Both the position numbers and the translations under genes were made by a program. From contig SHZC01000010.1 of assembly GCA_009692505.1 (NCBI GenBank), positions 1 to 49,047 of the forward strand: a stretch of DNA of 49,047 nt. Direction: 5' to 3'. Below, in pieces: positions 1-8,104 of this stretch; positions within the stretch are counted from its first letter, which is position 1, and each line of letters begins with the position of its first letter. The DNA comes from Myxococcales bacterium. GTDB taxonomy: Bacteria > Myxococcota_A > Bradymonadia > UBA7976 > UBA1532. The notes beneath the pieces were generated by a model. It was given only the letters and a program-made list of their open reading frames with translations, ran no database searches and was not told the origin of the DNA.

Positions 1-1076
1 GAGTTGTAGGTCGAGGCCATCGCCGCGCCATAGGCCCCGGACTCGAGGATCGCGAGCACGTCCCCCTCCTCGCAGTCGGGCAAGAGCACGTCCCGAGCGA
101 GTACGTCCGCGCTCTCGCAGATGGGTCCGACAATGTGCACCGCTCTTGACGACGGGCGGCCCCACTTCGTGACGGGCACGACCGGGTGTATCGCGCCGTA
201 CAGCGCGGGTCGAATCAGGGTGTTCATGCCGCCGTCCGCGCCGACGAAGCGCAGCGGTCCCTTGTCTTTGACCTGCGTGACCGTCACGAGCAGGACCCCG
301 GCCTGCGCGACCACGTAGCGGCCGGGCTCGGCCCACAGCTCGAGCGGACCGACGGCCCCGAGCGCTTGCTTCAGCGCCGCGTCCGCCGCCTGAAGATCGA
401 GGTTCACGCCGAAGCCCCCGCCGATGTCCAGGACACGCCCGTCCTTGAGCCCATGTACGAGCGGACCGAGACGGCTGACGACCTCCGCCCAGAGGCCCGG
501 GCTCTCGATGCCGCTCCCCACGTGCGCATGAAGCCCCACGACCCGCGCGCCTGCTCTCCGGGCGGCTTCAACGGCAGTTGGAAATTCAGACATGGACAGC
601 CCGAACTTGGAGCCGTCCCCCGCCGTCTGCACATGGGGATGGTGCCCATCAGAGATCTCCGGATCGACGCGCAATAAGAGGTCCCGTCCGGCGAAGAGGT
701 CCGGCCAATGCAAGAGCGGATAGAGGCCATCGAGGGTGGTGAGAATGCCCTGCTGGGCGGCGAAGGCGTACTCGCTTGCGGGCGCGAAGTTCGGCGTGAA
801 GAGCAGCCTCTCAGGCTTGACACCGAGGTCGAGAAGCAGCCGGAGCTCGCCTGCGGAGACGCACTCGAAGCTCAGCCCCCGCCCGGCGATGAGCGAGAGG
901 AGCTCGCGGTGGGGGTTGGCCTTCACGGCGTAGTGCAGCCGCGAGATCGACGTCAGCCCGGTCAGCGATGTGATGCGCGCCTGAACGACCGCCTCATCGT
1001 AAACGTAGACGGGCGTTCCCCCGGCGGCGACCTCGAGGAGGCGCGAGGTCTCTTCAGCGCTGAGCCCGGTTTTCAT
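1..1076 (-). CDS. lysA: Diaminopimelate decarboxylase, 3' end beyond window
   Basis: PLP enzyme that decarboxylates meso-diaminopimelate to L-lysine, the last step of the DAP pathway, in the cytoplasm. The reverse strand reads 358 residues with no stop before the window edge. Family motifs appear in order: HYAVKAN with the PLP lysine near residue 52, HVGSG, GGGFGVNL, EPGRYVV, ICESADVL, and GAYGAAMASTYN at the edge. The family is usually about 410-430 residues, so only the last ~60 are missing. The N-terminus starts directly at the fold-III barrel, so no aspartokinase is fused upstream. The ATG at 1076 overlaps the upstream lipoprotein stop (ATGA), which implies translational coupling. Identification is firm from the motifs. 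Confidence 0.95.
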   Translation of the reverse strand, partial: MKTGLSAEETSRLLEVAAGGTPVYVYDEAVVQARITSLTGLTSISRLHYAVKANPHRELLSLIAGRGLSFECVSAGELRLLLDLGVKPERLLFTPNFAPASEYAFAAQQGILTTLDGLYPLLHWPDLFAGRDLLLRVDPEISDGHHPHVQTAGDGSKFGLSMSEFPTAVEAARRAGARVVGLHAHVGSGIESPGLWAEVVSRLGPLVHGLKDGRVLDIGGGFGVNLDLQAADAALKQALGAVGPLELWAEPGRYVVAQAGVLLVTVTQVKDKGPLRFVGADGGMNTLIRPALYGAIHPVVPVTKWGRPSSRAVHIVGPICESADVLARDVLLPDCEEGDVLAILESGAYGAAMASTYN

Positions 1077-2116
1077 CCGCAGAACGTCCCACACTTCCCA
1101 TCCTTGTCCGTGAGGCTCCGCTTCAGGCACGCCCCTGTGCACTCGAAGTCCGTGGTGCAGGCCGCCCCAAGGGCCTTGGGGACCGCGCAGACGCGCGCGA
1201 CACAGGTCAGCCCCTCGGCGCATCCACCGCCGGCGCATTGGGCACCTACAGGCAACGAGGTCGACGCCGCGCACTTCCCCTCGACACAGAAGTGGTCGGG
1301 TCCGCACTCGAACGTCGTCTCGCACGGCGACTTCGGCGGGGTCGTCTTCATGCATCGGTGCATCTTGCAAACGCCATCGCACTCGGGATGCCTCCGGTCG
1401 ACATCCGTCTGCCGGGTATACGTCGCGAGCATGTCCACCGCGACCGCGCAGGCGATGGTCGGCGGATTGGGCGGCGCGCAGGCTCCGCGATCCGTCGGGC
1501 CGGCCCCTTGACAGTGGAGATCCCCTTCACACTCCAGACTCGACCGACACTCCGCGCGCGGAGGCCTCAACCCCGACACCAGCCCGAGGCAGGCGCCAGG
1601 CATCGGGCTGGACAAGCGACCGAGCTCCTCGCACTGCGCGGACTCCAGAACGAGGGCCGCCTCGCAACGCGAGATCCCATCTGTATCGAGTCGGACGCTG
1701 CCCTCTTCGAGCACGATCGACAGGAGGCGCGCGCACTCGGCGGCCAGCTGACCCCCTGGATCATCCGGCACCGTTCGCCCGCAGCACTTCGCACGTCCAA
1801 CGGCGGGCAGCCCGTGGATGGCCCGACAGTAACGCTCGGCCAGCGGGGCGTTGGCCTTGGGCCGCTCGAAATAGACCGGCGCGACAGGCTCGCGCTCCGA
1901 GGTGTCAGGCTTGGCCAGGCTGCTGCTCGAAGGCGCGAGGGATGCAGGTGCCGAGACGGATGAAGGGCTCACGGGCCGAGCATCGGGGGTCTCGGACGCC
2001 GTGCGCGAACAGCCAACAGCAAACAGAAAAACCGCCGCAGAGGCTGAGCGTGTGACGAATCCGGAGCGTGGAAGTTTGTCGGTTCGACCGGGTCTGATCA
2101 GCCGACCAAACTCCAT
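1073..2116 (-). CDS. Cys-rich putative lipoprotein
   Basis: A 347-residue protein of unknown function. The ATG at 2116 is chosen because it is followed by an Arg/Lys-rich n-region, a hydrophobic stretch (SASAAVFLFAVGC) and a lipobox AVGC with Cys near residue 36. The open frame runs further upstream, but that extension would bury the signal peptide. After a Ser/Pro/Ala-rich linker of about 40 residues comes a globular part, then a Cys-rich C-terminal half with spacings such as CRSSLECEGDLHC and CSxGxC-like clusters, as in many secreted myxobacterial proteins. It is probably anchored in the envelope. Its stop overlaps the lysA start (ATGA), so the two are likely co-transcribed, although no functional link to lysine synthesis is visible. 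What it binds or does is unknown. Confidence 0.75.
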   Translation of the reverse strand: MEFGRLIRPGRTDKLPRSGFVTRSASAAVFLFAVGCSRTASETPDARPVSPSSVSAPASLAPSSSSLAKPDTSEREPVAPVYFERPKANAPLAERYCRAIHGLPAVGRAKCCGRTVPDDPGGQLAAECARLLSIVLEEGSVRLDTDGISRCEAALVLESAQCEELGRLSSPMPGACLGLVSGLRPPRAECRSSLECEGDLHCQGAGPTDRGACAPPNPPTIACAVAVDMLATYTRQTDVDRRHPECDGVCKMHRCMKTTPPKSPCETTFECGPDHFCVEGKCAASTSLPVGAQCAGGGCAEGLTCVARVCAVPKALGAACTTDFECTGACLKRSLTDKDGKCGTFCG

Positions 2117-2161
2117 GAGTGTCGAAGGCAATTCGGGCGCCGGGCATGGGGCACTGTGTAG

Positions 2162-2490
2162 CGGATCGGCATCGTCGGTGGCGGCGTACTCGGCCTTACG
2201 TTGGCCTTGCGCATGCGTGGCTCGGGCCATGACGTCACGGTCTTCGAAGGCGCACCTCGAGCCGGCGGCCTGGCCTCGCCTTGGCGAATCGGCGACGTGG
2301 TCTGGGACAAATTCTTCCATGTGATCCTCGAGTCTGATGTGCACGTTCACGCCTTGCTCGCCGAGCTCGACCTCACCGAGAAGGTCCACCGAAACAAGAC
2401 TCGGACGGGCTTCTACACTGACGGCGTCCTGCATTCGATGTCCGACACGGTGGAGTTCCTCAAGTTTCCGCCCCTCCGCCTCGTCGACGC
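2162..2490 (+). pseudogene. N-terminal relic of NAD(P)/FAD-dependent oxidoreductase
   Basis: The frame reads RIGIVGGGVLGLTLALRM, a dinucleotide-binding GxGxxG fold, followed by VFEGAPRAGGLASPW and HVHALLAELDL. This is the first ~110 residues of a protoporphyrinogen-oxidase-like FAD oxidoreductase of the kind found in exopolysaccharide clusters. No proper start exists: the codon before the fold is TAG (2159-2161), preceded by GTG, and the next possible initiators (TTG 2201, ATG 2213) lie inside the nucleotide-binding motif. After FPPLRLVD the sequence stops resembling this family and continues in frame into a different protein. The remaining ~300 residues of the enzyme are gone, so it cannot be functional. 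The family call rests on remembered motifs. Confidence 0.7.
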
Positions 2491-2701
2491 CTATCTCGAG
2501 ACGGCCATTCGGGCCTGCAAGCTCAGCGGCACGCCCCCGTCGATCCTGCTCCACCCCCTCGATGTCCTGGGCGGGGATCAGGTGCCCGCGCTGCGCTTCT
2601 TTCCCGGCATGGATCTCGACGCCCATCGCAAGCGAGACCTCTTCATCCGGGTCATGGACCGCCTGAAGGCGCACTTCGAGCTGCTGCCGATGAACGCCTA
2701 A
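2491..2701 (+). pseudogene. C-terminal relic of polysaccharide deacetylase-like protein
   Basis: In frame with the oxidoreductase relic, residues from AYLETAIRACKLSGTPPS through LLHPLDVLGG and FFPGMDLDAHRK to LPMNA resemble the last ~70 residues of the NodB-type polysaccharide deacetylases in exopolysaccharide/PEP-CTERM clusters. The catalytic NodB motifs (TFDD, HxxxH) are absent, so the catalytic part has been deleted. It ends at TAA 2699-2701. The join near 2490 looks like a deletion junction between two once separate genes. Assignment is from remembered family sequence. The position just upstream of asnB fits such clusters. Confidence 0.5.
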
Positions 2702-2750
2702 GCCCGCAGGCTCGGTGCCCTGCCTCCCCACCCGAAAGGCGGCCTGAGTC

Positions 2751-3609
2751 ATGTGTGGCTTCGTCGCCGTCGTCGATCGCACCGGCCACAATCAGCGCGC
2801 CGGAGGGGCCGCCTTCGAGGCCGTCGTCCGCGAGATGGCCAGCACGCTCCGGCACCGCGGACCCGACGACGAGGGGTACTCCACCCACGGGAACGTAGGC
2901 CTCTATCACCTCCGCCTGTCCATCATCGATCTCGCGACGGGCCATCGGCCGATGTGGGACGTCAGCCCGAGGATGTGCATCGTCTTCAACGGCCGCTTTA
3001 CTACTTCGTCGGGACCGAGACGCTGGCGTATGCCTCGGAGATCAAGGCCCTGCTCCGACACCCCCAGCTCCGCGCGCGACCGGACGCGAACGGCCTCAAC
3101 GAGTACCTCGCGCTGCAGCTCGTCATCGACGATGGCACCCTGCGGTTCTTCCGCGACGGCCTCTTCGGCCCCATGGATCGTCGGTATTTCCGACTGATTG
3201 ATCGCCTCGAAGACTCCACGGCCCTGCTCTCCGCCTACTTGCGCGCCTCGACGACGACGGAGAGCACCTTCCAGCGGTTCGCCAAGCTGCTTAATCACCC
3301 CAAGACCAAGAGCGACCTCAACCGGATGTTCCACTTCGATCAGGTGGCCGTGCTGCCCGCGCTCCTCCACGTCGAGGATCGCGTGAGCATGGCGGCCTCG
3401 CTGGAGTCGAAGTCCCTCTTGCGCCACGCCTATCGGGACCTCCTGCCGAGCGCCGTCTATCAGCGGAAGGACAAGATGGGGTTCCCCGTGCCGCTCCACC
3501 TCTGGGTCCAGGGCGAGGCCGGTACCTTTTTCCGCGACGTGCTCTCGTCTCAACGCTGCCGAGAGCCAGGCCTTTACGACAGCGCGGCCATCGACGTCGC
3601 CCTCCACGA
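2751..3609 (+). pseudogene. asnB-type glutamine amidotransferase/asparagine synthase relic
   Basis: The start is canonical: ATG then Cys2 (MCGFVAVVD), with RHRGPDDEGY, LRLSIIDL and VFNG of the class-II glutaminase domain. After VFNGR near 2993 the frame changes by deletion of about 60 codons and resumes as PLYYFVGTETLAYASEIKALL. A second loss near 3170 removes most of the synthetase domain, including the SGGxDS ATP loop, which is absent. The tail RRYFRLIDR, PALLHVEDRVSMAASLES follows. A third gap joins LES to KSLLRHAYRDLLP, and KDKMGFPVPLHLWV remains. An intact homologue has about 600-640 residues. Loss of the ATP loop and the frame break make it non-functional. Cluster homologues amidate sugars or polymers in exopolysaccharide synthesis, which is the likely ancestral role. 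Confidence 0.85.
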
Positions 3610-3880
3610 CCCTTATGTTCGCGCGGGCGACCAGAACCTGAAGAAGACCGGCCTCGACGCGCACTTCACCCGTGACCTCGACGTGGCCTTGAAGGGCGCG
3701 GTCCTCGCGTTTGTCTCCCAGCCCCACGAGCTGTACCGCCAAGCCCGCGCCGGCCTCTTCCTCGAGCGTCTCCCCACGCTCATCGGCGTCTTCGATGGCT
3801 GCAACCTATACTCGGCCGCTGAGTTCCGTTCCGCAGGCATGGGCTATCTGGGCATCGGGCGGGGCACAGGCCGCCCGACC
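3610..3880 (+). pseudogene. C-terminal relic of UDP-sugar (UDP-glucose type) 6-dehydrogenase
   Basis: In frame behind the asnB relic the sequence reads HDPYVRAGDQNLKKTG, DLDVALKGA, LPTLIGVFDGCNLY and MGYLGIGRGTGRP. This matches the C-terminal UDP-binding domain of UDP-glucose/UDP-N-acetylglucosamine dehydrogenases, which end with 'FDGRNIYDP..GFxYYGIGR'. The Rossmann domain and the catalytic Cys are missing. The Arg of the FDGRN motif is Cys here. About 90 residues of an expected ~430-450 remain. It is joined near 3609 to asnB without a stop, so it is another deletion junction. The family match is clear to me from the motif, although no search was possible. Confidence 0.65.
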
Positions 3881-4123
3881 GAGGCTCTCGTCGAGCAGGT
3901 GATACGCGCGTTCCGCGACATGGAGCTCGCCGTCGCCAACGAGCTGTCCGAGCTCATCGAGGACCTCAACGCTCGCTATGGCACGAGCTTCGATCGGGTG
4001 GAGTTTACCGAGGTTCAGAGGCTCGCCGGGACCTGCGTGACAGGCTGCGACATCGCGACACCCGAGCCCAGGTCTCCCTTCGCTTCAACCTCGGATTACG
4101 CGCCCCTCATGAGAACACCTTGA
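3881..4123 (+). pseudogene. Unassigned relic tail continuing the fused reading frame
   Basis: After the UDP-sugar dehydrogenase fragment the same frame continues for about 80 residues (ALVEQVIRAFRDMELAVANE, LNARYGTSFDRVEFTEV, TCVTGCDIATPEP) to TGA at 4121-4123. The helical pattern and the later VTGCD stretch could be the end of an SGNH/GDSL-type hydrolase, but I cannot recognise it securely. It may be one more gene remnant of the collapsed cluster or simply out-of-frame sequence. Confidence 0.3.
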
Positions 4124-4144
4124 GTGTCAATCACATTCAGACGC

Positions 4145-4172
4145 TTGACTTTTCCAACACACCTTGTGATCC
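4145..4172 (+). promoter_or_regulatory. Possible sigma-70-like promoter before the 4212 gene
   Basis: TTGACT (4145-4150) is followed 16 bases later by TGATCC (4167-4172), in a locally AT-richer stretch upstream of the ATG at 4212. The -10 element is weak, so this is tentative. Confidence 0.3.
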
Positions 4173-4211
4173 TGTCGTCACCCTTCTTCCACAAACGCAA
4201 AGGTCGTTGTC

Positions 4212-4739
4212 ATGTCAAACATCCAAATCGAAATCCCCAATGACGCGCTGGCGCGACCGGCTGTTGCCCGGGCGCTCGCCGAGCTCATCCTGGCCTTAGG
4301 CGGTCAGTCGAGTGCCACGACCGTGAGCGCGCCGACGCAGGTCGCCGCCCCGGTTGCGACCCCATCGTCGTACTCGGCCGCGCCTCCGCCCCGAGTCTCG
4401 GCGCCCAAGGTCGAGAAGCCTCGCCGCAAGCAGGTCCGCAAGGGCAAGACGGATCTCTCCCCGGCCCTGCTCAGCGGGACCCCCGAGGAGCGTTGGGTCC
4501 GATATGTCGCCGGCTTGCCGGACAATAGCCGCCGCTTCCTCGCCCTCCTCGAGGGTCAGGGCCGCCTCACCGTCAGCGAGGCCGTCGAGAAGCTCGCGCT
4601 GCCCGGCCCGAAGGCCATGGGCGGCCTGACCGGAGCCATGGCCCGCTGGGCCCCAAAGCAGGGCGTGCACATCCCGTACGACGCCCGCGAAGACGAGAAG
4701 GGTGTCCGCTACTGGATCTGGACCGGCCACGCCGGCTGA
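4212..4739 (+). CDS. Conserved-looking hypothetical protein with basic linker
   Basis: A 175-residue protein without a family I can name. Residues 1-30 form a short amphipathic helix region (PNDALARPAVARALAELILAL). Residues ~31-70 are an Ala/Pro/Thr/Val linker, and ~71-82 a basic patch (KPRRKQVRKGK). Residues ~85-175 look globular, with PEERWVRYVAGLPDNSRRFLALLEGQGRLT resembling a winged-helix-like fold, and end in VRYWIWTGHAG. There is no signal peptide or membrane segment, so it should be cytoplasmic. The basic patch plus wHTH-like tail could mean nucleic-acid binding (inference). The start has AAAGG eight bases upstream. It stands alone, converging on the omega-amidase gene 6 bases away. 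Confidence 0.7.
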   Translation: MSNIQIEIPNDALARPAVARALAELILALGGQSSATTVSAPTQVAAPVATPSSYSAAPPPRVSAPKVEKPRRKQVRKGKTDLSPALLSGTPEERWVRYVAGLPDNSRRFLALLEGQGRLTVSEAVEKLALPGPKAMGGLTGAMARWAPKQGVHIPYDAREDEKGVRYWIWTGHAG

Positions 4740-4745
4740 GCGTTA

Positions 4746-5525
4746 CTAAAGGCTCTTGTAGACCTCGGGCCGCCGGTCGCCGAGGAAGCCGAACTTCGCC
4801 CTGACGTCCTCGACCCGCTGCGGGTCAATCTCTCCTGCGACGAGTGCCTCAACGAGCGACGCGCTCTCGAGCACCTCGCCCAGGGGTCCGTGCAGGGCGG
4901 AGTCTCCCGTGTATCGCAGGCCGTTGCCTTCGCCGACGCGGTTGACGCCGAGGACGTAGGCCTGATTCTCGATGGCGCGGGCGGCGAGCAGGGTCGACCA
5001 CGCCGCCCGCCGTGCCTCGGGCCAGTTGGCGATCACGATGAAGAGATCAACCTCGTCGGCCCGCAGCCGGAAGGGCTCGGGGAACCGCAGATCGTAGCAG
5101 ATGAGGACGCAGAGACGCACGCCCTCGACCGTCACGACGGGCAAGCGCAGGCCGCCCTCGAAGTGCTCGTCTTCGTGGGCCAGCGAGAACGGGTGGATCT
5201 TTTCATACCGGAGCCGCTCGTGGCCCTCTGGGTCGTAGAGCACCGCGGTATTTCGGGGCTTCTCGATCCCCGCGCAGGCCAGCCCGCCCAGGACCCAACA
5301 CCCATGCCGCACGGCGCACTCGGACAAGAATCGAGAGGTCTTCTCGGCGTGGTCGACGATCGCCGAAGCCCGCATGGAGAAGCCCGTCGCGAACATCTCC
5401 GGGAGGACGATGAGCCTCGCCTCATGGGTGCGACGGGCGGACTCGATGAGCCGCTCCGCACGCTCGAAGTTCAAGGCGGGGTCCTCCCAGACCAGGTCGA
5501 GCTGAAGCCCGCAGACCGTGAGCAT
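4746..5525 (-). CDS. Omega-amidase / nitrilase-superfamily carbon-nitrogen hydrolase
   Basis: A 259-residue member of the nitrilase superfamily, closest in character to YafV/Nit2 omega-amidases, which hydrolyse alpha-ketoglutaramate (or alpha-ketosuccinamate) to 2-oxoglutarate (or oxaloacetate) and ammonia. The catalytic triad is visible: Glu43 (LPEMFATGFS), Lys109 (YEKIHPFS) and Cys143 (LICYDLRFPEPFR). The HPFSLAHEDEHFEGG loop is typical of this branch. Length fits the family (~255-265). It starts two bases after the aminotransferase stop, so the pair is co-transcribed. That partner is a Gln/Met-type transaminase, which supports the amidase role rather than a cyanide or nitrile substrate. 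Cytoplasmic. Confidence 0.9.
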   Translation of the reverse strand: MLTVCGLQLDLVWEDPALNFERAERLIESARRTHEARLIVLPEMFATGFSMRASAIVDHAEKTSRFLSECAVRHGCWVLGGLACAGIEKPRNTAVLYDPEGHERLRYEKIHPFSLAHEDEHFEGGLRLPVVTVEGVRLCVLICYDLRFPEPFRLRADEVDLFIVIANWPEARRAAWSTLLAARAIENQAYVLGVNRVGEGNGLRYTGDSALHGPLGEVLESASLVEALVAGEIDPQRVEDVRAKFGFLGDRRPEVYKSL

Positions 5526-5527
5526 CG

Positions 5528-6745
5528 TCAGGGTCTCCGAAAAGCGCCGGGCCGCGAGAGTCGCTCGACCGCGGCGGTCAGGGTCTCGGGGCGCTTGCAG
5601 AACGCGAACCGGACCAGCCGTCGGCCGTCGTCCGAGGCGCCGTAAAAAACGGACGGGGGGATCGCGGCGATGCCGACCTCGGCGACGAGGTGCCGGACGA
5701 ACGCCCGGTCATCCCCGTCGAAGAGCGGCGTGAAGTCGGCCAAGATAAAGTACGTGCCTTGCGGCGCGGTCACGATGAAGCCCAGCGACTTCAGCGCGTC
5801 CATCAGGTAGTCGCGCCGGGCCGTGTAGTCGGCGCGCAGCGTGTCCAGGTACGGCGAGCCCAAGGGTCCATCGGGCGCGAGCGCCTGAGCCAGGGCCACC
5901 TGGAACGGCGTCGAGGTGGAGAACGTGATGAACTGGTGCGCGGACTGCGCCGCCGCGACGAGCGTCGCCGGGCCATAGCTCCAGCCGACCTTCCAGCCCG
6001 TGACCGAGAACGTCTTGCCCGCGCTCGACAAGACCAACGTCCGATCGGCGAGCGAGTCGAGCGAGGCCGGCGAGACAAACTCTACGCCGTCAAACGTGAT
6101 GTGCTCGTAGACCTCGTCGGAGACCAGGATGAGGTCGTGGCGTTTGCAAATGTCGCCGAGCGCCACGAGCTCGTCCCGCGTGAAGACCTTGCCCGTCGGG
6201 TTGTGGGGCGAGTTGAGCACGACGAGGCGGGTGCGCGGCGTGATGAGTGCCTCGAAGGCGGCGGCGTCGAAGGCGAAGTCCGGGAATCGCAGCGTCGCGA
6301 AGCGCGGCACGGCCCCGGCGCAGGCGACGCAGGCGGGGTAGCTGTCGTAGAAGGGCTCGAAGAGGATGACCTCGTCGCCCGGATCGAGCAGCCCGAGCAT
6401 CGTCGCCATGAGCGCCTCGGTGCAGCCGCTGAAGGTCCCAATCTGAGTCAGCGGATCGACCTTGCGGCCCAGACGGCGCTCATAGTCCGCCGCAAGTGCA
6501 GACACCAGCGAGGCGTGCCCCTGAGAGCGCGCGTATTGATTCTGGCCCGAGAGGACCGCCGCCGCCCCCGCGTCGAGGAGCGCCTTTGGCCCATCGAAGT
6601 CCGGGAAACCCTGAGCCAGATTGATGGCCCCGTACTGGGTCGCGAGCTGCGTCATCTCCGCGAAGATGGTGGTGCCGAAGGGTCTCAGCCGCTGGGCTGT
6701 CACGCCTTCGCGGTCGGTGTCCGGGGATGCCGTTCGGGGGCGCAT
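5528..6745 (-). CDS. Class I/II PLP aminotransferase (methionine/glutamine transaminase type)
   Basis: A 405-residue fold-type I aminotransferase resembling YbdL and the kynurenine/glutamine transaminase K group. Seen in order: INLAQGFPDFDGP, NQYARSQGH, SGCTEALMA, FEPFYDSY, NSPHNPTGKV (Asn182), SDEVYEH (Asp210, Tyr213), SSAGKTFSVTGWKVGW (PLP Lys244) and a C-terminal RLVRFAFCK Arg anchor for the substrate carboxylate. The following gene encodes an omega-amidase. Together they make the 'glutaminase II' route: glutamine donates its amino group to a 2-oxo acid such as 4-methylthio-2-oxobutyrate, and the amidase pulls the reaction by destroying alpha-ketoglutaramate. The start at ATG 6745 is the first ATG in a plausible length. 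A GTG 14 codons downstream is an alternative. Confidence 0.9.
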   Translation of the reverse strand: MRPRTASPDTDREGVTAQRLRPFGTTIFAEMTQLATQYGAINLAQGFPDFDGPKALLDAGAAAVLSGQNQYARSQGHASLVSALAADYERRLGRKVDPLTQIGTFSGCTEALMATMLGLLDPGDEVILFEPFYDSYPACVACAGAVPRFATLRFPDFAFDAAAFEALITPRTRLVVLNSPHNPTGKVFTRDELVALGDICKRHDLILVSDEVYEHITFDGVEFVSPASLDSLADRTLVLSSAGKTFSVTGWKVGWSYGPATLVAAAQSAHQFITFSTSTPFQVALAQALAPDGPLGSPYLDTLRADYTARRDYLMDALKSLGFIVTAPQGTYFILADFTPLFDGDDRAFVRHLVAEVGIAAIPPSVFYGASDDGRRLVRFAFCKRPETLTAAVERLSRPGAFRRP

Positions 6746-6753
6746 CGGCTCCG

Positions 6754-6759
6754 TATAAC
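6754..6759 (+). promoter_or_regulatory. Possible -10 element (TATAAC) for the M18 peptidase gene
   Basis: TATAAC, five of six matches to the -10 consensus, lies just upstream of the ATG at 6764. If used, transcription would start near 6766, which argues that the peptidase starts at GTG 6812, not at ATG 6764. No convincing -35 was seen. Confidence 0.35.
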
Positions 6760-6811
6760 AGCTATGGTGCCCGCAAGTCCCGACCCTGGCCCGACCTTGG
6801 ATTGCCCAACC

Positions 6812-8104
6812 GTGAACACCGCCCGCGATCTCTGCACCTTCATCGACGCCTCGCCCACCCCCTTCCACGCCGTCGCCGAGGCCTCCCGTCGCCTCCTCGC
6901 CTTGGGCTACGAGCGACTCGATGAGTCTTCGGCCTTCGGTTTTTTGAGCGGCCAGCGGGCGTTCTTGACCCGCGGGGACAGCTCGCTCATCGCCTTCCAC
7001 GCGGGCTCGACCCACCCGACGGAGGCTGGCTTTCGGATGATCGGCGCGCACACAGACTCGCCGAACCTTCGCCTCAAGCCGCGCCCAGCTCGGGCCAAGG
7101 AGGGCTACCTGCTCTTCGATGTCGACGTCTACGGCGGGGTCCTGCTCGCGACATGGGCGGACCGAGACCTCGGCGTGGCGGGCCGCCTCATCGTCGAGGA
7201 GGACGGCCGCCTCACACCTCGGTTCGTGCGGATCGACCGTCCGATCTGCCGCGTGGCCAACCTCGCGATTCATCTCAATCGTGAGGTGAACGACAAGGGG
7301 CTCGTCCTCAATAAGCATCAGCACTTGGGCCCGATCCTGGGCGAGTTCCTCGGCGAGATCGGGCCGACGGGCGATCCTGAGGCGCGTGTCCTCGAGCTCC
7401 TCTCGAGCGCGGCGGGCGTCTCCCCCGAGTCGATCCGCGGCCTCGACATCGCGCTCTTCGATCTCTTGCCCTCGACGGTCGGTGGACTCTCCGACGAGTT
7501 CATCTTCGCGCCCCGCCTGGACAACCTCGCGATGAGCCACGCAGCACTCGGCGCGCTGACCGCGGCGAAGCCCGAGAAGTGCACCGCGCTCATCGCGCTC
7601 TTCGATCATGAGGAGGTCGGCAGCAGCACGGCTCGCGGCGCGGACGGCCCCTTCCTCGAGGACGTGCTCAACCGCCTCTGCGGAGACAGCGCGCAGGCTC
7701 GTGCTCGTGCGCTGACGCGCAGCGTGCTCGTCTCAGCGGACATGGCCCACGCGGTCCACCCTCACTACGCCGATTTGCACGACCGCGGGCACATGCCGCT
7801 GCTCAACGCGGGGCCGGTCGTCAAGACGAATTACAATCAGCGGTACGCGACCGACGGGGAGAGCGCGGCCATTTTTCGGTCCGTGTGTCGCGCCCTCGAC
7901 GTGCCCTGCCAGGAGTTCGTCAACCGACCTGACCTTGCCTGCGGCTCGACGATCGGGCCCATCTCGGCCTCGCGGCTCGGCGTGCGGACCGTCGATGTCG
8001 GCAACGCGATGTTGTCGATGCACTCGATCCGCGAGATGACCGGCAGCCGCGATCCGGGCACGATGACCCGCGTCATGACCGCGTTTCTGGAGGGTCTGCG
8101 ATGA
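6812..8104 (+). CDS. apeB: M18 family aminopeptidase
   Basis: A 430-residue (from GTG) di-zinc aminopeptidase that removes N-terminal acidic or other residues from cytoplasmic peptides and assembles as a dodecamer. Metal-site motifs are visible: GAHTDSPNL (His80), FAPRLDNLAMS (bridging Asp), FDHEEVGSS (Glu pair) and the C-terminal NAMLSMHSIREM (His). SPTPFHA near the N-terminus is diagnostic. The GTG at 6812 gives the usual ~10 residues before FIDASPTPFHA and a typical length. An ATG at 6764 would add 16 atypical residues and lies only 18 bases from the divergent aminotransferase start, over a TATAAC element. The stop overlaps the next gene's start (ATGA). Confidence 0.9.
   Translation: MNTARDLCTFIDASPTPFHAVAEASRRLLALGYERLDESSAFGFLSGQRAFLTRGDSSLIAFHAGSTHPTEAGFRMIGAHTDSPNLRLKPRPARAKEGYLLFDVDVYGGVLLATWADRDLGVAGRLIVEEDGRLTPRFVRIDRPICRVANLAIHLNREVNDKGLVLNKHQHLGPILGEFLGEIGPTGDPEARVLELLSSAAGVSPESIRGLDIALFDLLPSTVGGLSDEFIFAPRLDNLAMSHAALGALTAAKPEKCTALIALFDHEEVGSSTARGADGPFLEDVLNRLCGDSAQARARALTRSVLVSADMAHAVHPHYADLHDRGHMPLLNAGPVVKTNYNQRYATDGESAAIFRSVCRALDVPCQEFVNRPDLACGSTIGPISASRLGVRTVDVGNAMLSMHSIREMTGSRDPGTMTRVMTAFLEGLR

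Noticed and set aside
2753..4123. Single 456-codon frame considered as a new real protein
   Set aside because: Its first ~80 codons are out-of-frame asnB sequence and the rest is recognisable pieces of AsnB and a UDP-sugar dehydrogenase without active sites.
5690..6763. Plus-strand open frame upstream of the M18 peptidase
   Set aside because: It is the shadow of the aminotransferase gene; its composition is Arg/Gly/Glu-rich without motifs.
6746..7609. Minus-strand open frame extending the aminotransferase about 288 codons upstream
   Set aside because: It is antisense to the M18 peptidase, lacks aminotransferase homology, and the normal N-terminus starts at 6745.
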